Shown: one piece after another, positions 19,620 to 33,000 of the stretch | Numbering within the stretch: the first letter of the stretch is position 1 | How the letters are laid out: every line of letters starts with the position of its first letter | Assembly: GCA_943736015.1 (NCBI GenBank) | Contig: OX031069.1 | Location: forward strand, 39,156,728-39,220,727 | Direction of reading: 5' to 3' | DNA: 64,000 nucleotides | DNA from: Tridacna crocea | Taxonomy: Eukaryota > Mollusca > Bivalvia > Cardiida > Cardiidae | Translations under genes and position numbers: made by a program | Notes under the pieces: model-generated | Told to the model about the DNA's origin: nothing | The model's input: only the letters and a program-made list of their open reading frames with translations | The model's database searches: none

Positions 19620-20740
19620 ATTATAGTATTTAGTTTTATCTTGTTTGATTATTTCATAAAACGTTCACATTTGATGTTAAACATTTTGAGGTTGTCATTT
19701 GTTGATAAATGCCATTGTATTTTAACATATCCCGACGAACATATTATTTTAAGAGGCACAAGGTTAATTTTCTACAAATTCAATACCAGACTACCTTTGT
19801 GTTCGTATCCATGGATGCTTTTGACTGTAAACCGATCATTATCTCCCGCTAGATGACATTCTACAAATAATTATCCACAGTGTATATAGTTTAGGAATTC
19901 TGGGAATAGAACCGGACTACTTTCTTTTTTACGCCACAATCGTTACTTTGAAGTTAAAACTAAGATAAACGTTTACTCAATGTTTTCACGCTATATAGGC
20001 CTACCTAGTACGATTCATACATAACCTAATGATTAGCAGTTTATAGAAATCTGGAGCTAAAACAAGTCTGATTTTTCCTCAAACGTACTGATAAAAGCAA
20101 TTTTCTCCATTGCTACTTTATATCGCGTATTACTACAATCCCCTAATAATAGGGGAAGCGATGCGTCATAGCAGACAGTTCGAATCTTCGAAGAACCTAT
20201 GGCGTGCCCATACAACGGTAAACCGAGGAACCACTTGATTCGGGCCGACTTGACCCGAGACTGACTTGATTCGGCCCTGAATCAACTCGGTCGAGTCAAA
20301 TCTGCCCGTCTACATCCTATTAGGCACAATGAAGTATCAGATATGTACATAATTTCGATTTTTATGGGCATTGATAAGGGGAATTGCGATGGTATAATGC
20401 TTTCAAGAGTACTTCTCAGAATATGGCGGAAAAAGCGTTCAGTTCAGTTTGAAAAAGTGTAGTGTTTAGCAAGTATTCATAAAAATTTTATGTCATTCTT
20501 AAGAGTATTCTTTCACAGGCATTTCACATTTTGGGAGCATTTAACCAAGTTAAACCCGGAAACCCTTTTAAAAGCGATTTGTTAATAATTGGTGATCTGG
20601 CCAATGTTAACATAGCGCATAGGATACCTGCAGGCATAAAACCACAAAACCATCGTCTTAAAGTGGAACAGAGTTTCATAACAATTTTACTATTTCATTA
20701 AAGTTTCATTTCTCCCCAAAAAAGATAATATAATCAAACA
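19620..20740. promoter_or_regulatory. UBR3 upstream region (tentative)
   Basis: About 1.1 kb with few repeats, in contrast to everything around it. AATATGGCGG lies at 20421-20430. It contains a poorly matched inverted segment (CGATTCGAATCTTCGAAG region, about 20170-20200). No TATA box is convincing. Presumed to hold the UBR3 promoter only because the first coding exon follows. Confidence 0.3.
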
Positions 20741-20857
20741 ATGCGTATGGCGAAGAGCGCAGAAAGAATTGTTCGATTAAATACCTGTGACTACTGGAAT
20801 CAATATAGAATCTTCCGTTCTTCAATCAAGCAGGCTATGTTTACCCAGGATCCTTAA
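20741..20857 (+). other. 38-codon upstream open reading frame before UBR3
   Basis: ATG at 20741 opens a 38-residue frame that stops at TAA 20855-20857, 10 nt before the UBR3 start. It contains CDYWNQYRIFRSSIKQAMF. A second ATG in the same frame (20837) gives a 6-codon version. If the UBR3 leader reaches this far, the uORF could limit ribosome access to the main start. Composition (Trp, Tyr, Arg) looks protein-like, but no family is recognised. Confidence 0.35.
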
Positions 20858-20867
20858 TAACATTGCG

Positions 20868-21096
20868 ATGGCTGCTCAAGAGACAACAGCTCTCTTGAAA
20901 AGGAGCAAGAGAAGCGTCGCAGTGTCTATGAAATCAGAATGTCACAAGCAGGCAGATTCACAAAAGTTAGTGGATTTCCTAAACACGTTACTAGACCCTG
21001 AGAAACGAGGTAAACAAATCGACGATTACGAGACCTTGGACTGGTGTCGATGGTTGATTGCAGGGGGAAACACCTTCGAGGAATTTGCCAAAACAG
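20868..21096 (+). CDS. UBR3: UBR3 exon 1 (residues 1-76), GC donor
   Basis: [14 protein letters not shown] at the N terminus, then [20 protein letters not shown] and [15 protein letters not shown]. The donor is ACAG|GCAAGT, a GC-type site. Using the nearby GT (21101) instead would give a TGA two codons into exon 2, so the GC site is required for an open frame. Confidence 0.9.
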
Positions 21097-24000
21097 GCAA
21101 GTCGATATTTTCTGTCTTTAGTCATCGCTGTCTGATTGAATTATTTCTTAAGTCATAGTTAATGGATCAAAACGGCATATATACTGTACATGATATATAT
21201 GACATTTTGCTGTCTTGGAACTTTTCCAAAATGTTTGTCATAATTGTGCCAGCTTACATGTTTTTACTGTTTTCTCAATTACCCTTTCACCTAAGCATAA
21301 ATAAGCTCACAAAATGCCCATATTTAGTCAAGGAATCAAATTTTTCGTAAAATGATCAAATATAAAATCTGAATCAAACTTTTAACTGAAAAAAAATCTC
21401 TACAACTTGCATTGAAAGGTTCAATCTGAGGACGTTTTCAAGCCTACCTTGCCAACCTGGGTAGTATGGCCACTTTGTCATTTTTCCGTTCATTTGATTT
21501 ATTGTCATGGCCTGTCGCCTAGGACTGATGAATATTCTACACTCCATATCTAACGGACTAGCCTATTCATTTTAAAGGGTAAATATAACCCATTTAGGCA
21601 TATTTAATATGGGAAAAAAAACATTGAAAATTTGCTTTTTAATGTATTAGTGCAGTATATTCTTTCAAACTATGAAAATTATACATTTTTCTTGCATTTT
21701 TGCATCTTATTCAATTAAAAGATACTATCATTGTGAGATAGGATGTTATGCATAAGATCGGACAGAGTAGAATAGAATCTGGGTGGAACAAAATGTCACA
21801 AGTGGTTATTCCTTCCACTTAAGTACATGAACAAAGACACAAGAATGAATGGAGAAATGTGAAAAGGCCATGCATAGCATTGAGAAGGTACAGTGCACAA
21901 AAGATGTTCAAGCATTAAACATATCAGCATTACGTCTCATAAGGCTAAATAAGGCTGGAATGTAATTTGAACTCTTTACCACCGAAAACAGAAAAAATCA
22001 ATTTTTGAGCTTTTACAAGGCAAATAATGTCTTGACGATTCACTTATTCTGTCGAAAAAACAAGGATCATTGAGTAGAGCATTAACATTGCTGTATTTTT
22101 CATATATTTGTATTAAAAGTAAGACAGGCTTTATTAAAGATATATATAAGCGTCATCAGCGCAAAAAATAACTTGGACTTCTTTCGATAGCAAGAAAAAA
22201 TAATCCACTGAAGCTCAGATTGTTTTCTTATGATCTTGAATAACAGCATTGATCCAAGATCAAACTGCACCTTCAGTGCAGTCTGATCTTGACTTATGCC
22301 ATATTAAAAAATTCCCTGTTAACCCATTACCACACAATCCCTACTTTTGACGACCTGGAGAAAGAAGCCTTTTGAAAAGATTGTGGGAAAAGGAGAAAAT
22401 GCTGGTATTAAACCAGCATTTTCTCCTTTTCCCACAATGTTTTCTACCCTTCACAACACATTTCAAATTTTCTGTCACTTTTATTCTGTCGTCTGCAAAT
22501 GCCTTCGATTTGGACAAACCTAAAATTTTGTTGTTTGGTAATGAGTTAAGTGTTATATTATTAAAAGTGTTTGATATGTTCTAATCTGTATTTGTAGTGA
22601 GGCAATATGACAATGCTATCACCTGTGGTTTAGTCTGGACGACTAATTTTGTTGCATATCGGTGCAGGACGTGCGGCATCTCTCCATCAATGTCACTCTG
22701 TGCAGAGTGTTTTCAAGCAGGCAATCACGAGGGGCATGATTTTAATATGTTTCGTAGTCAAGCAGGGGGAGCTTGTGACTGTGGTGACATCAGTGTGATG
22801 AACGCAGCAGGGTAAAGAAAATTTAGTTTAAACATATTTATTTTACATCAATTGAGAAACAAGTTCTTACAGCTTATACTAATCTCTCTCAATTCTGCTT
22901 CCTGGGAACTACCCCCAGTAATCGCGCCGAATGTGTGGGCCTATGAAAAATCCCAAAGTTGACACCCACTCCCGGGTATCGAACTCAGGACCTCACAACC
23001 ACGGACACCACACCATTCCGTCATGTCAATATTAATTTTCTTCATGGAATAAAACTCCTATGAACACAAAGGCTGTTTATCCCATTACCATACAATCCCT
23101 ACTTTTAATGACCCTGAGAAAGAAGCCTCAGAAAACATTGTGGGAAAAGGAGAAAATGCTGGTAACCAGCTTTTTCTCCTTTTCCCACAATGTTTTCTAC
23201 CCTTCACAAAATGAATTACAAATTTTTAGTCACTTTTATTTTCACATGCTGGTAACCACATTTCTCCTCTATTCAGGATGTTTTACGCTGTATTGAAGAA
23301 AAAATTTGTCACTTGTACTACTGTCAGTTTGTTGTCTGCAAAAGCCTTCATCTTGGACCGGTGTGAAATTTTGGCGTTTAACTCTTTACCAAACGACAAA
23401 ATTTTAGACTGGTCAAAATTGAAAGCAAATTCAGATTGCAAAATAAAAGTGACTTAAAATTTAAAATTTGTTATGGAAAGGGTAAAACATTGTGGGAAAA
23501 GGAGAAAAGGCTCGTTACCAGCATTTTCTCCATTTCCCATAATGTTTTCAGAAGTGTTCTATCTCATGGTCATAAAAACCAGGGATTGTTTGGTGAAGGG
23601 TTAATAAAGAGTAGAGTTCCTTTTCCAAGAGATTTTCTCATGTCATTTAGGATTATTGTTCTTAATCTGACATGACCACAAAAAGCACATGCTACTACGT
23701 GTTACAGACTTCAGGATTCATGTTTTATGTGAACAGGTTTTGTCATCGACATGGCCCAGACAGACAACACCACCAGCAGCAAGCTCCTGCGGACCTTATT
23801 TCTGTGGCAGAAACCATGATGCCGAGGTTAATTCGACGTCTGATCTATCATTTAAGAGATAATTCAAAACCAGGTATGTTATGTACTGCAAAGTCCTTGC
23901 CAAGGTTAATTCGACGTTTGATCCATCAAGTACTGCAGAGTCCTTGCCAGGGTTAGTTCGACGTCTGATCTGTCATTTAATCCATTACCACACAATCCCT

Positions 24001-27000
24001 ACTTTTGACACCTGAGAAAGAAGCCTTCTTGAAAACACTGTGGGAAAAGGAGAAAATGCTGGTAACCAGCATTTTCTCCCTTTCCCAAAGTGTTTTTTAC
24101 CCTTCCCAAAACAAATTTCAATTTTTCAGTCACCTTTATTTTGTCGTCTGCAAATGCTTTCAGTTTGGACCAGTCTAAAATTTTCTCGTGTGGTAAAGAG
24201 TTAAGAGATAATTTAAAACCAGGTATGTGAAGTACTGCAAAGTCCTTGTCATACAATCCCTGGGCAGTTCGTAGCGCATAGGAATTGAGAACTGGAGAGT
24301 CATTGGTTTGAATCCACAGTTTGGCCTATTTTCTTTCGAGGATTGGTGATAGTTGTTGTGACAGGATGTAGAGGATATTTGGTTTTTTTTGGGTGAAGGA
24401 TCGAAATTTATTTCATCGAGTGGACACCATTGTTAATATTTTCACGAGTGGCACAACCATGAGTGAAAATATCACCGATGGTGTTCATGAATGTTTTCAG
24501 GGGTATACTGGAATCAGCCTGTCCATCCGTGTGTCCGTACTTCTGTGCGTCTGTCTGTGTACAGAATACTAGTAAATTTGTGTCGCAAACTCCTCTCACA
24601 GTTTTCCTTCAATTGTTTTGAAACTTTGCACACACTTTGATCATATATTGAAGATTTGCAAGACACAGATTTCAAGTGCCAACTCTTCCTGGGTGAGGCA
24701 TTATTTCCCCTTGAACTTGACTGTTTTTTTCTGTCAAAGCGCTGGCGGGGGTATTGAGTCACATTCAGTGACAGCTCTAGTTATTGCTGAATTTAATTGG
24801 CAAACCTTTATCAGGTTACATAATATAGACTTGTCCAAATTGAAAGTACATATATTTGCAGACCACAAAAGTAGCCCAAATGATGAGCTGTAGTTTCTTG
24901 ACAGGCTTAAAGACATTTTGGAAAAGGAGAAAATGCTGGTTAGCAGCATCCCCTTTTCCTACAATGTCTTCAAAAGGTTTCATCATCATATTCATTTCAA
25001 CAAAGGATTAAAAAAGTTGTCCCCATTCCCAATAGATGATCTCTTATATTCTTTACCAAACAACAAAATTTTAGACCGGTCCAAATTTAAAGCATTAGCA
25101 GATGACAAAATTTAAGTGACTCAAAAATTTAAATTTGTTTTGGATAGGGTAGAAAACATTGTTGGAAAACGAGAAAATGCTGGTAACCAGCATTTTCTCC
25201 TTTACCCACAATGTTTTCAGAAGGCTTCTTTCTCAAGTTCGCTAAAAGATAGGATTGTGTGGAAAAAGTTTAAAGGTGGTTCCGTGTATTTATTTCTGAA
25301 ACAGAATTTTAAGGTTTTCCTTTGATGTTTATTGGCAGTACAGAAGTTTATAAGTATGTTTGTTATGTATATGACAGAACTGATGGACACTTACCTGGTA
25401 ACAATGCAAGATGCAGAAAATTATCTCAGTTTCCTACACAGTCTCAGTGACATGGGAGCAGCCATGAGAAAGGTCATGACCTTTGCTCTGACCAATGAAG
25501 AACTGTATGCCAAACTAATGATGGGTAAGTTCATACATGTGCAGTTGGACCCGAATGAATCAAGCATCTTAAAGATATTGAAAATGTGGTTGTTAGCGAT
25601 AGGGGCTTGCTTTGTTTTGGTCAATTCTTTTAGAGTTTCCTTCTTCGGGAACTTACTACTTGTTATGTACAGGTGGCTACTATAGGTTAGGCCTTGGACA
25701 TCTGTTTTGAATTCTTGTAAATTAAGTTTATATTATATATTATTTGGCCTTGACACAGATTTGGCTGAACTGGAAATTTGGTTAGTGATTTTTGTTTTAG
25801 CTTATAGAGATTGAATGGACATATCCTTTTACAAGTCCTTGTGGGCTAAATCTTTCTAACCTGGGTTGTTGCAATCAATGACTGTTGAGAAGGAAGGTCT
25901 TTAAAATATTGTGGGAAAAGGAGGAAATACTGGTAACCAGCATTTTCTCCATGTCCTACAATGTTTCCTACCCTGCTTGAAACAAATTGAAATTTTTGAG
26001 TTACATTTATTTTGTTGCTTGCATGTGCTTTCGATTTAGACCAGTCTAAAATTAGATTATGAGTGTTTTTTTGTCTCTCTTCCAGTTGAAGATCTGTCGG
26101 ATGGGTCTAACAAGTATTATGTAAGAAGTAAGGCCAATTATGAAGCGGCTGTCAATTCTCTGGCTTATCCTAGAGGCTTTGCTGACTATGAAGGTGTGAA
26201 AATATCTTACACAGCTTTTATTGGTTACTCTGACTTTCTCTGTTCCGTGCCATAGGTTTTTAACCCATTACCATACAGTACATACTTTTGACGACCCTGA
26301 GAAAGAAGCCTTTAGAAAACACCTGTGGGAGAAGGAGAAAATGCTAGTAACCAGCATTTTCTCCTTTTCCCACAATGTTTTCTACTCTTCACAGAATAAA
26401 TTTCAAATTTTCTGTCACTTTTGTTTTGTTGTCTGCAAATGCTTTCAATTTGAACAACCCTGAAATATTGTTGTTTGGTACTGAGTTAAAGTTAAGTTTG
26501 ATGATGATAACACAAGTAACGGTGTGGATCCAAGATCAGATTGCTTGTACTGAGCAGTTGGATCTTTGCCGACGCTATCGACAAAAGTATCTATCAGGTT
26601 TAACATCCTTCTCATGGTCAACTCTTTACCAAACAATCTAGTGTTTTAACCCTTTACAACACAAATCCCTGCTTTTAATAATTTGAAACATTTGTGGGAA
26701 AAGAAGAAAATGCTGATATCCTCTTTTCCCACAATGTTTTCCTACCTTCCTAAAACAAATTTCAGTTCTGAAGTTACATGTACATTCATTTTGTCGTCTG
26801 CAAATGCTTTCCATTTGGACCAGTCTAAATTTTGGCATTTGGTAAAGAGTTAACTCTTTACCCCACAAATCCGGACTTTTAATGACCCTGAGAAAGAAGC
26901 CTATAGAAAACATTGTAGGAAAAGGAGAAAATCCTTAGCATTTCTCCCTTTTCCCACAATATTTTCTACCCTGTTAAAGTAAAAAATCTTCATCATAACA

Positions 27001-30000
27001 AGAATTGATTTGTTGTCTGCAGATGCTTTGAATTTGGTCTGGAGAAAAATCGGGTAACCAACATCTCCTTTTCACACTGTTTTCTACCGTCTTAAAGACA
27101 GAGATCATCCATAGAGCTTGATTGAACATGTCATCTGCAAATTGCTATTTCTTTAAAGTTTAGTCTGATATTTCATTATTTGGTGTAGGTCACTTAACCC
27201 TTTCCCAAATGGCAGAATTTTGGACAAGACCAAATTGAAAGCATTTGTAGACGACAAACCAAATGTAGAGTAAATGATGATTTTTGTCCATGAAAGAGTA
27301 GAAAACATTGTGGGAAAAGGAGAAAATGCTGGTAACCAGCCTTTTCCTACAGTGTTTTGTTAAGATATTTTTCTCAGCATCATAAAAACCAGTGATTGTT
27401 TAGAAAAGGGTCAATACTTATTATGAGTCATGCCCATTTATTCTTCTCTATCAATGTAATTGGATTGGAATAATAAACTTTTTGGCCCTCAGCCTGGGTT
27501 TGATTGCTTTGGACCATGTAGATCAAAACCAGATTTTGTAGAGTGTGGTCTGATCTTACATCTTCAGTGTATGCGCTTTTGCCATACAATTACAATAATT
27601 ATCTGCATCGTTAGCACTGACTGAGGTTGTCTGTTTCATTCATTTAACTCTCTACCACACAATTCCGGCTCTAAATGACCCTGAAGAAGTAGGCTTCTGA
27701 AAACATTGTGGGAAAAGGAGAAAATGCTGGTTACCAGCATTTTCTCCTTTTTCCCACAATGTTTTTCTACAGTTCCAAAGAAAAAATTCATTTTTAAAGT
27801 CACATATATAATGTCGTCTGCAAATGCTTTGAATTTGGACAGGTCTATGATTTTGTCGTTTGGTCAAGGGTTAATACTACATGGTTACTTCATTTTTTTT
27901 GTCTGACAGTTCCAGTATCTGATTTGCCTAGTGAACATTGTAAAATTTATTCTGAACGTTGCCAATACATGTATTACTCTTTTTATAGATCTGCCTGGAT
28001 TAAACCAAAAGCTTGTTCATAAATCTTTTCTTGAGGAGCTTGTATTTTGGATGGTGAAGTTTGAATTTCCACTGAAGATTGTCACATTACTTCTCAGCCT
28101 TCTACCTGATATGGAGTACAAGGTTTGTATATATCCCTTTTCAGAAATCCAAATTTTGACCCCTTCAGTTTTAAAACCATGAACCATATTTTAGCAAACA
28201 GCTGGTGAAGGTAATAAAGGAAAAGCAGCAATGACTAATAGAGAACCTGTCCTCCTTTTCCCACAGTATTCTAATCGTTTGCTACATAATTATAAGATTT
28301 AACTACCCTTTAACTTTTTCCCAAACAAGCCCTGGTTTTTACATGTCTGCAGTATAGGTCGTTAGAAAAAGACCTTAACAAATTAACCAGCATTTTTTCC
28401 ATTTCCCGCAATGTTTTCTACCTAACCAAATACAAATTAAATCATTTGATTGAGATTCAATTTGTCATCTTCAAATGCTCTTAATTTGGACATGTCCAAA
28501 GTTTTGTTGTTTGGTAAGGAGTTAATAGGTCCCCTTATTTCTTTACCACACACTCCTGGCTTTTAATGACCCTGAGTAAGAGCTTTCTGAAAACATTGTG
28601 GGAAAAGGAGAAAATGATGGTAACCAGCATTTTCTCCTTACCCCACATTGATTTCTTCCCTTCCCATAACAAATTTCAAAGTTTCAGCCACTTTTATTTT
28701 CTCGTCAGCAAATGCTTTCAATTTGGACCCGTCTAAAATTTTGTCATTTAAAGGCAAGTACTGTGCCATCAATTAAGTGATATTTTGTCATCTGCAAATG
28801 CTCTCAATTTGGATAGGTCCAATTCTCTGTTGTATGTTATTATTAACTTACTTTTGAAAACCCCTATTTTAGGAGGCATTCACCAAGGCATTTATACAGC
28901 ACTACAGTCGTATATCTCGGGTGTTGGTGAAAGCTTTAGAGATCCACACCGTGCTGAATCGAGTGTTGCATATCAGTGTACAGTTGTTCAGTAATGAAGA
29001 AATTGCTTGTAAAATGGTGAAAGACTACAACCTGCTATATATTCTGATTGTCAGTTTAAGCAACATGATAGAGGGGATTCTTACTGAAAGTACACTACAG
29101 GGTGAGTTTTTGGTTTGTGTTGTGCATGTATATGAACTCTTTGCTCTTTACCACATGATCCCGAGTTTTGAAGCCCTTGAAGAAAAAGCCTTTTAAAAAC
29201 ATTGTGGAAAAAGGAGAAAAAACTAGTGACCAGCATTTTCTCCTTTTCCCAAAAGTGTTTTCAAAAGGCTTCTTTCCAAGGGTCATTAAAAGTTGTCATT
29301 ATGGGGTAAGGGGTTAACTACACTGCATATGTGTACAAAATTTGCATGCACAATGTATGTAAGTAAGTCTGAAAACAAGATTCACTTAAATGCTTAGCTT
29401 AAAGATTTGTGGAAACATTTTGCATAATTTTACACTAGCTCATACTTTTGTGTGAAATAGGAATGGTAGATGTGTATATATACAATCACAAGCAATCTCC
29501 ATAAAATCTATGCAGTTCATTGAAATACAGCGCAAGTCAGTTTATCCTTAGGCTGCTAAGTGCAACCTGCTGACCTTTTGCGGACAATGTAGATCATGAT
29601 CAGACTGCACAGAACGTGCAGTCTGATCATGGATCTACACTGTCCGATAAGGGGAAGTTATTCCCCAAAACATAACTTTAACCCTTTACTGCATAGATAC
29701 TCATCTCTATGTATAGCTTCTAGGAGCCTTTGGAAAACATTGTGGCAAAAGGTGAAATTGTTCGTGACGAGCAATTTCACCTTTTGCCACAATGTTTTCT
29801 ACACTATCAAAAGGTGTCATATACACATAAGAATCGGCTTCATCCTTGCTGTTATTTAGGGTCAATTAGAGATACCAGAGAAATGCCTTATGGAGTAAAG
29901 GGTTAAGATAGCAATATTTGGGGTGGGGTTTAGCCATTGAATTGAAAACTTCAATCTAATTATTCAGCAGGATAAGGTTTAAAACTTTGGATTGTGAGTT

Positions 30001-33000
30001 GAAGGGTGAATTTCTTCTTTCAGATGCCTATCAGAACTTTCACATGATAGTAGACTGCGGACAGGAGGCCATGAAAGAGCACTGTTACTGGCCTATCATC
30101 AGCGATCTCATCAATGTCTTATCTCATCGAGGAATTTCACACATATTTTTGTCTGATGTAAAACTTGTCTCCATGTGGCTGGAGTTGTTGTCTTACTTTC
30201 AGGGTACATTTTATACATGTATTATATTTGTTGTGGATGAGCCAAGGAGGGAGAGGGGGAAGGTTTGAATCTTGCTTACAAGGAGATTTAGTTTGACTAT
30301 GGCCAATTAGTGAGCCCCTAATGAGGAATAGTACTGTCAGAGAAAGGCTTTCAGGCTGATTGCATAGCATTATGAAAACCCAAATGGGGAATGATGTGAC
30401 AACACTGTGCAGAAAAATAAATGCTAGTAATGCAATTTTTTGACGAGCTGTCTTGTCTTCTTTAGTGTCAGTCAGACATGATTGCGTTTGGTAAAGAGTT
30501 ATAATGCATGTGACTATCTTTAATATGTTTTATTTCAAATACCAATGATACAGCTTAAAACACTAGACAAACAAAGATCTATATGAATAAATGGATGCAT
30601 CGATTTAGAGTCTTAGATCAGTGGGTCTGCATATAAACTGGAAAACAGCACATCTTCTAAGAACTGTCTCATTTCCAGTACAAGTATGCACAATATAGAT
30701 TTTAGTTATGATCCAAGGTTATGGTATCCCTTGAATCTCGTACTTTTGGTTTATCATAAAGTGTCGAAAAAATAAAGATGCAGTTGTAAACTGCTTGATC
30801 TAATTTTTTTTATGTGTGTTGTGACAGGTATGAACCTTAATCAAAGAGAACTTCATCAGCATGTAGAATTTGAGCCAGACACTTACTATGCAGCATTTAC
30901 CGCAGAATTAGAAATATCTGCATCTCCAATGTGGTCTCTCATCTCACACCTGAAGGGAAAGGTATCTTCTTTTCCCTACTATCAGTTTCTGATTTATACT
31001 ATTTATTTTTTTATTCATGCAAATTTATGAAAAGAAGCTCTTTTTTGGATTAGTGGTTAATCTCTTGAGTGCCTTTTACTACTGTCACTTCTATAGTTGT
31101 GTGTTGCGACCAGTGAAGATCAAGATATTAAGGCACAAAATGTGCAGATAGGGCCAGTATTTACCAACCATTCTTAAGAATATTCTAGTCTCCAAGATTT
31201 TCTAAATTCGAAAGTAACGCAACTTCTGATTGGCTAAACCAATTTCTGATAGGCTAAACCAATTGGTTTAGCCAATCAGAAGTTGAGTTACTTTCAAATT
31301 TAGAAAATTCTGGAGACTGAGACCAAGAACGTTCTTATGAATGGCTGGTGAATACAGGCCCTGGTCTTTGACTCCACTGTCTGCTTTGGTGGTCTTGTTT
31401 CTAGAATAAAAATGACCTTGGAGTGTATTCAAGGCTCTAACAAATAAGGCATTTGGTTTTAAATTAAGAAATCCTGTTTTGTCCCTCATTGTGATCCCCA
31501 TGGAGAAACATTGTGTATGGAGTATGTCAAAAAGAAGGAGCAAAAGAAGGGAGAGAAAGCGCTTGTTCTTTGGTGGACAGAGGAATTTGTGAAGAAAGGG
31601 CAGTAATTGGCCCTTTTCTACTATGATTTCAAAACATAGTCTGTAGTAGGGACATAAAAGGAGATTCTGATACATTAATTTACATTTTAGGAGACAGCCA
31701 GTTACTCTCGTACAATGATACAGGCCTGTCAAGATGCCCTTCAAGATTGGTTTGATGCCATTTGCTGTAAAGAATCTTCAAATGTAAGTACATGACTGTA
31801 TAAACCTAAAGTTAACCCTTTACCAAATAATTTTTTTTTTCAAGTTTTAACAATCCTGATAGAGATGGCTTTTTATAACATTATGGATGAAAGAGATGAT
31901 ATTGGTTACAAGCATCTTCTCCTTTATGCACAGCATTTTCTACGACTTCAAGGATTATAAAATGATATGAGCAAGATTGATTTGTTTTCCACAAAATTTT
32001 AATGCTTTCAATATAATTTGTTCATGTTGTAAACTATAACTTAATACGGAGCTTACGCAGGATGAACTTCAATCTCAGAACTCTATTTCGACAGAAGATA
32101 TCGGGCAAATCTAAGCAATCAGAACAGCTGTCATTGCCACTTGCTTCCTGAAGTAAAAGGTTGATATAAAGATATCTCATAAACATGTGTTTATGAAAAT
32201 AAAAAAAACCTCATAATTTCGGTTTAAGATCTTTAGCTCACCTGAGCACAACGTGCTCAAGGGGAGCTTTTAGGATCACCTAGTGTCCGTCGTGCGTCAG
32301 TGCGTTGTGCGTCGTCAACAATTCTTTAAACATCAACTCCTCCTAAACCGCTGGGTGGATTTGGACAAAACTTGGCTGGAATGTTCCTTGGGAGGTCCTC
32401 TTTAAAAATTGTTCACAGAATTTGATTCTGTCAAAAACTCTGGTTGCCATGGCAACAAAATAGAATTTTTTAGGAAATTCTTTAAAGATCTTCTTCTCTG
32501 AAACTGCTGGCCAGATTTTAAAATAATTTCACACAGATGTTCCTTGGGTGACCCTTTTCAAAAATTGTTTGCGAAATTTTGATCCGTCAAGAAACATGGC
32601 TCTGGTGAATGGGGGCTTCTTGCACTATACAGAAATGATGAAATTCTTAAAAATTCTTCTTCTCTGAAACCGCTGGCCAGATTTTAAAATAATTTCACAC
32701 AGATGTTCCTTGGGTGACCCTTTTCAAAAATTGTTCGCGAAATTTTGATCCGTCAAGAAACATGGCTCTGGTGAATGGGGGCTTCTTGCACTATACAGAA
32801 ATGAAGAAATTCTTAAAAATTCTTCTTCTCTGAAACCGCTGGCCAGATTTCAAAATAATTTCACACAGATGTTCCTTGGGTGACCCTTTTCGAAAACTGT
32901 TCGCGAAATTTTGATCCGTCGAGAAACATGGCTCTGGTGAATGGGGGCTTCTTGCACTATACAGAAATGAAGAAATTCTTAAAAATTCTTCTTCTCTGAA

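Noticed and set aside
21097..21105. GT donor at 21101 (AA|GTCGAT) for UBR3 exon 1
   Set aside because: It would create a stop immediately in exon 2; the GC donor four bases earlier keeps the conserved frame.
31268..31744. 158-residue minus-strand frame
   Set aside because: It spans a foldback element, intron and the complement of UBR3 exon 10; no family features.
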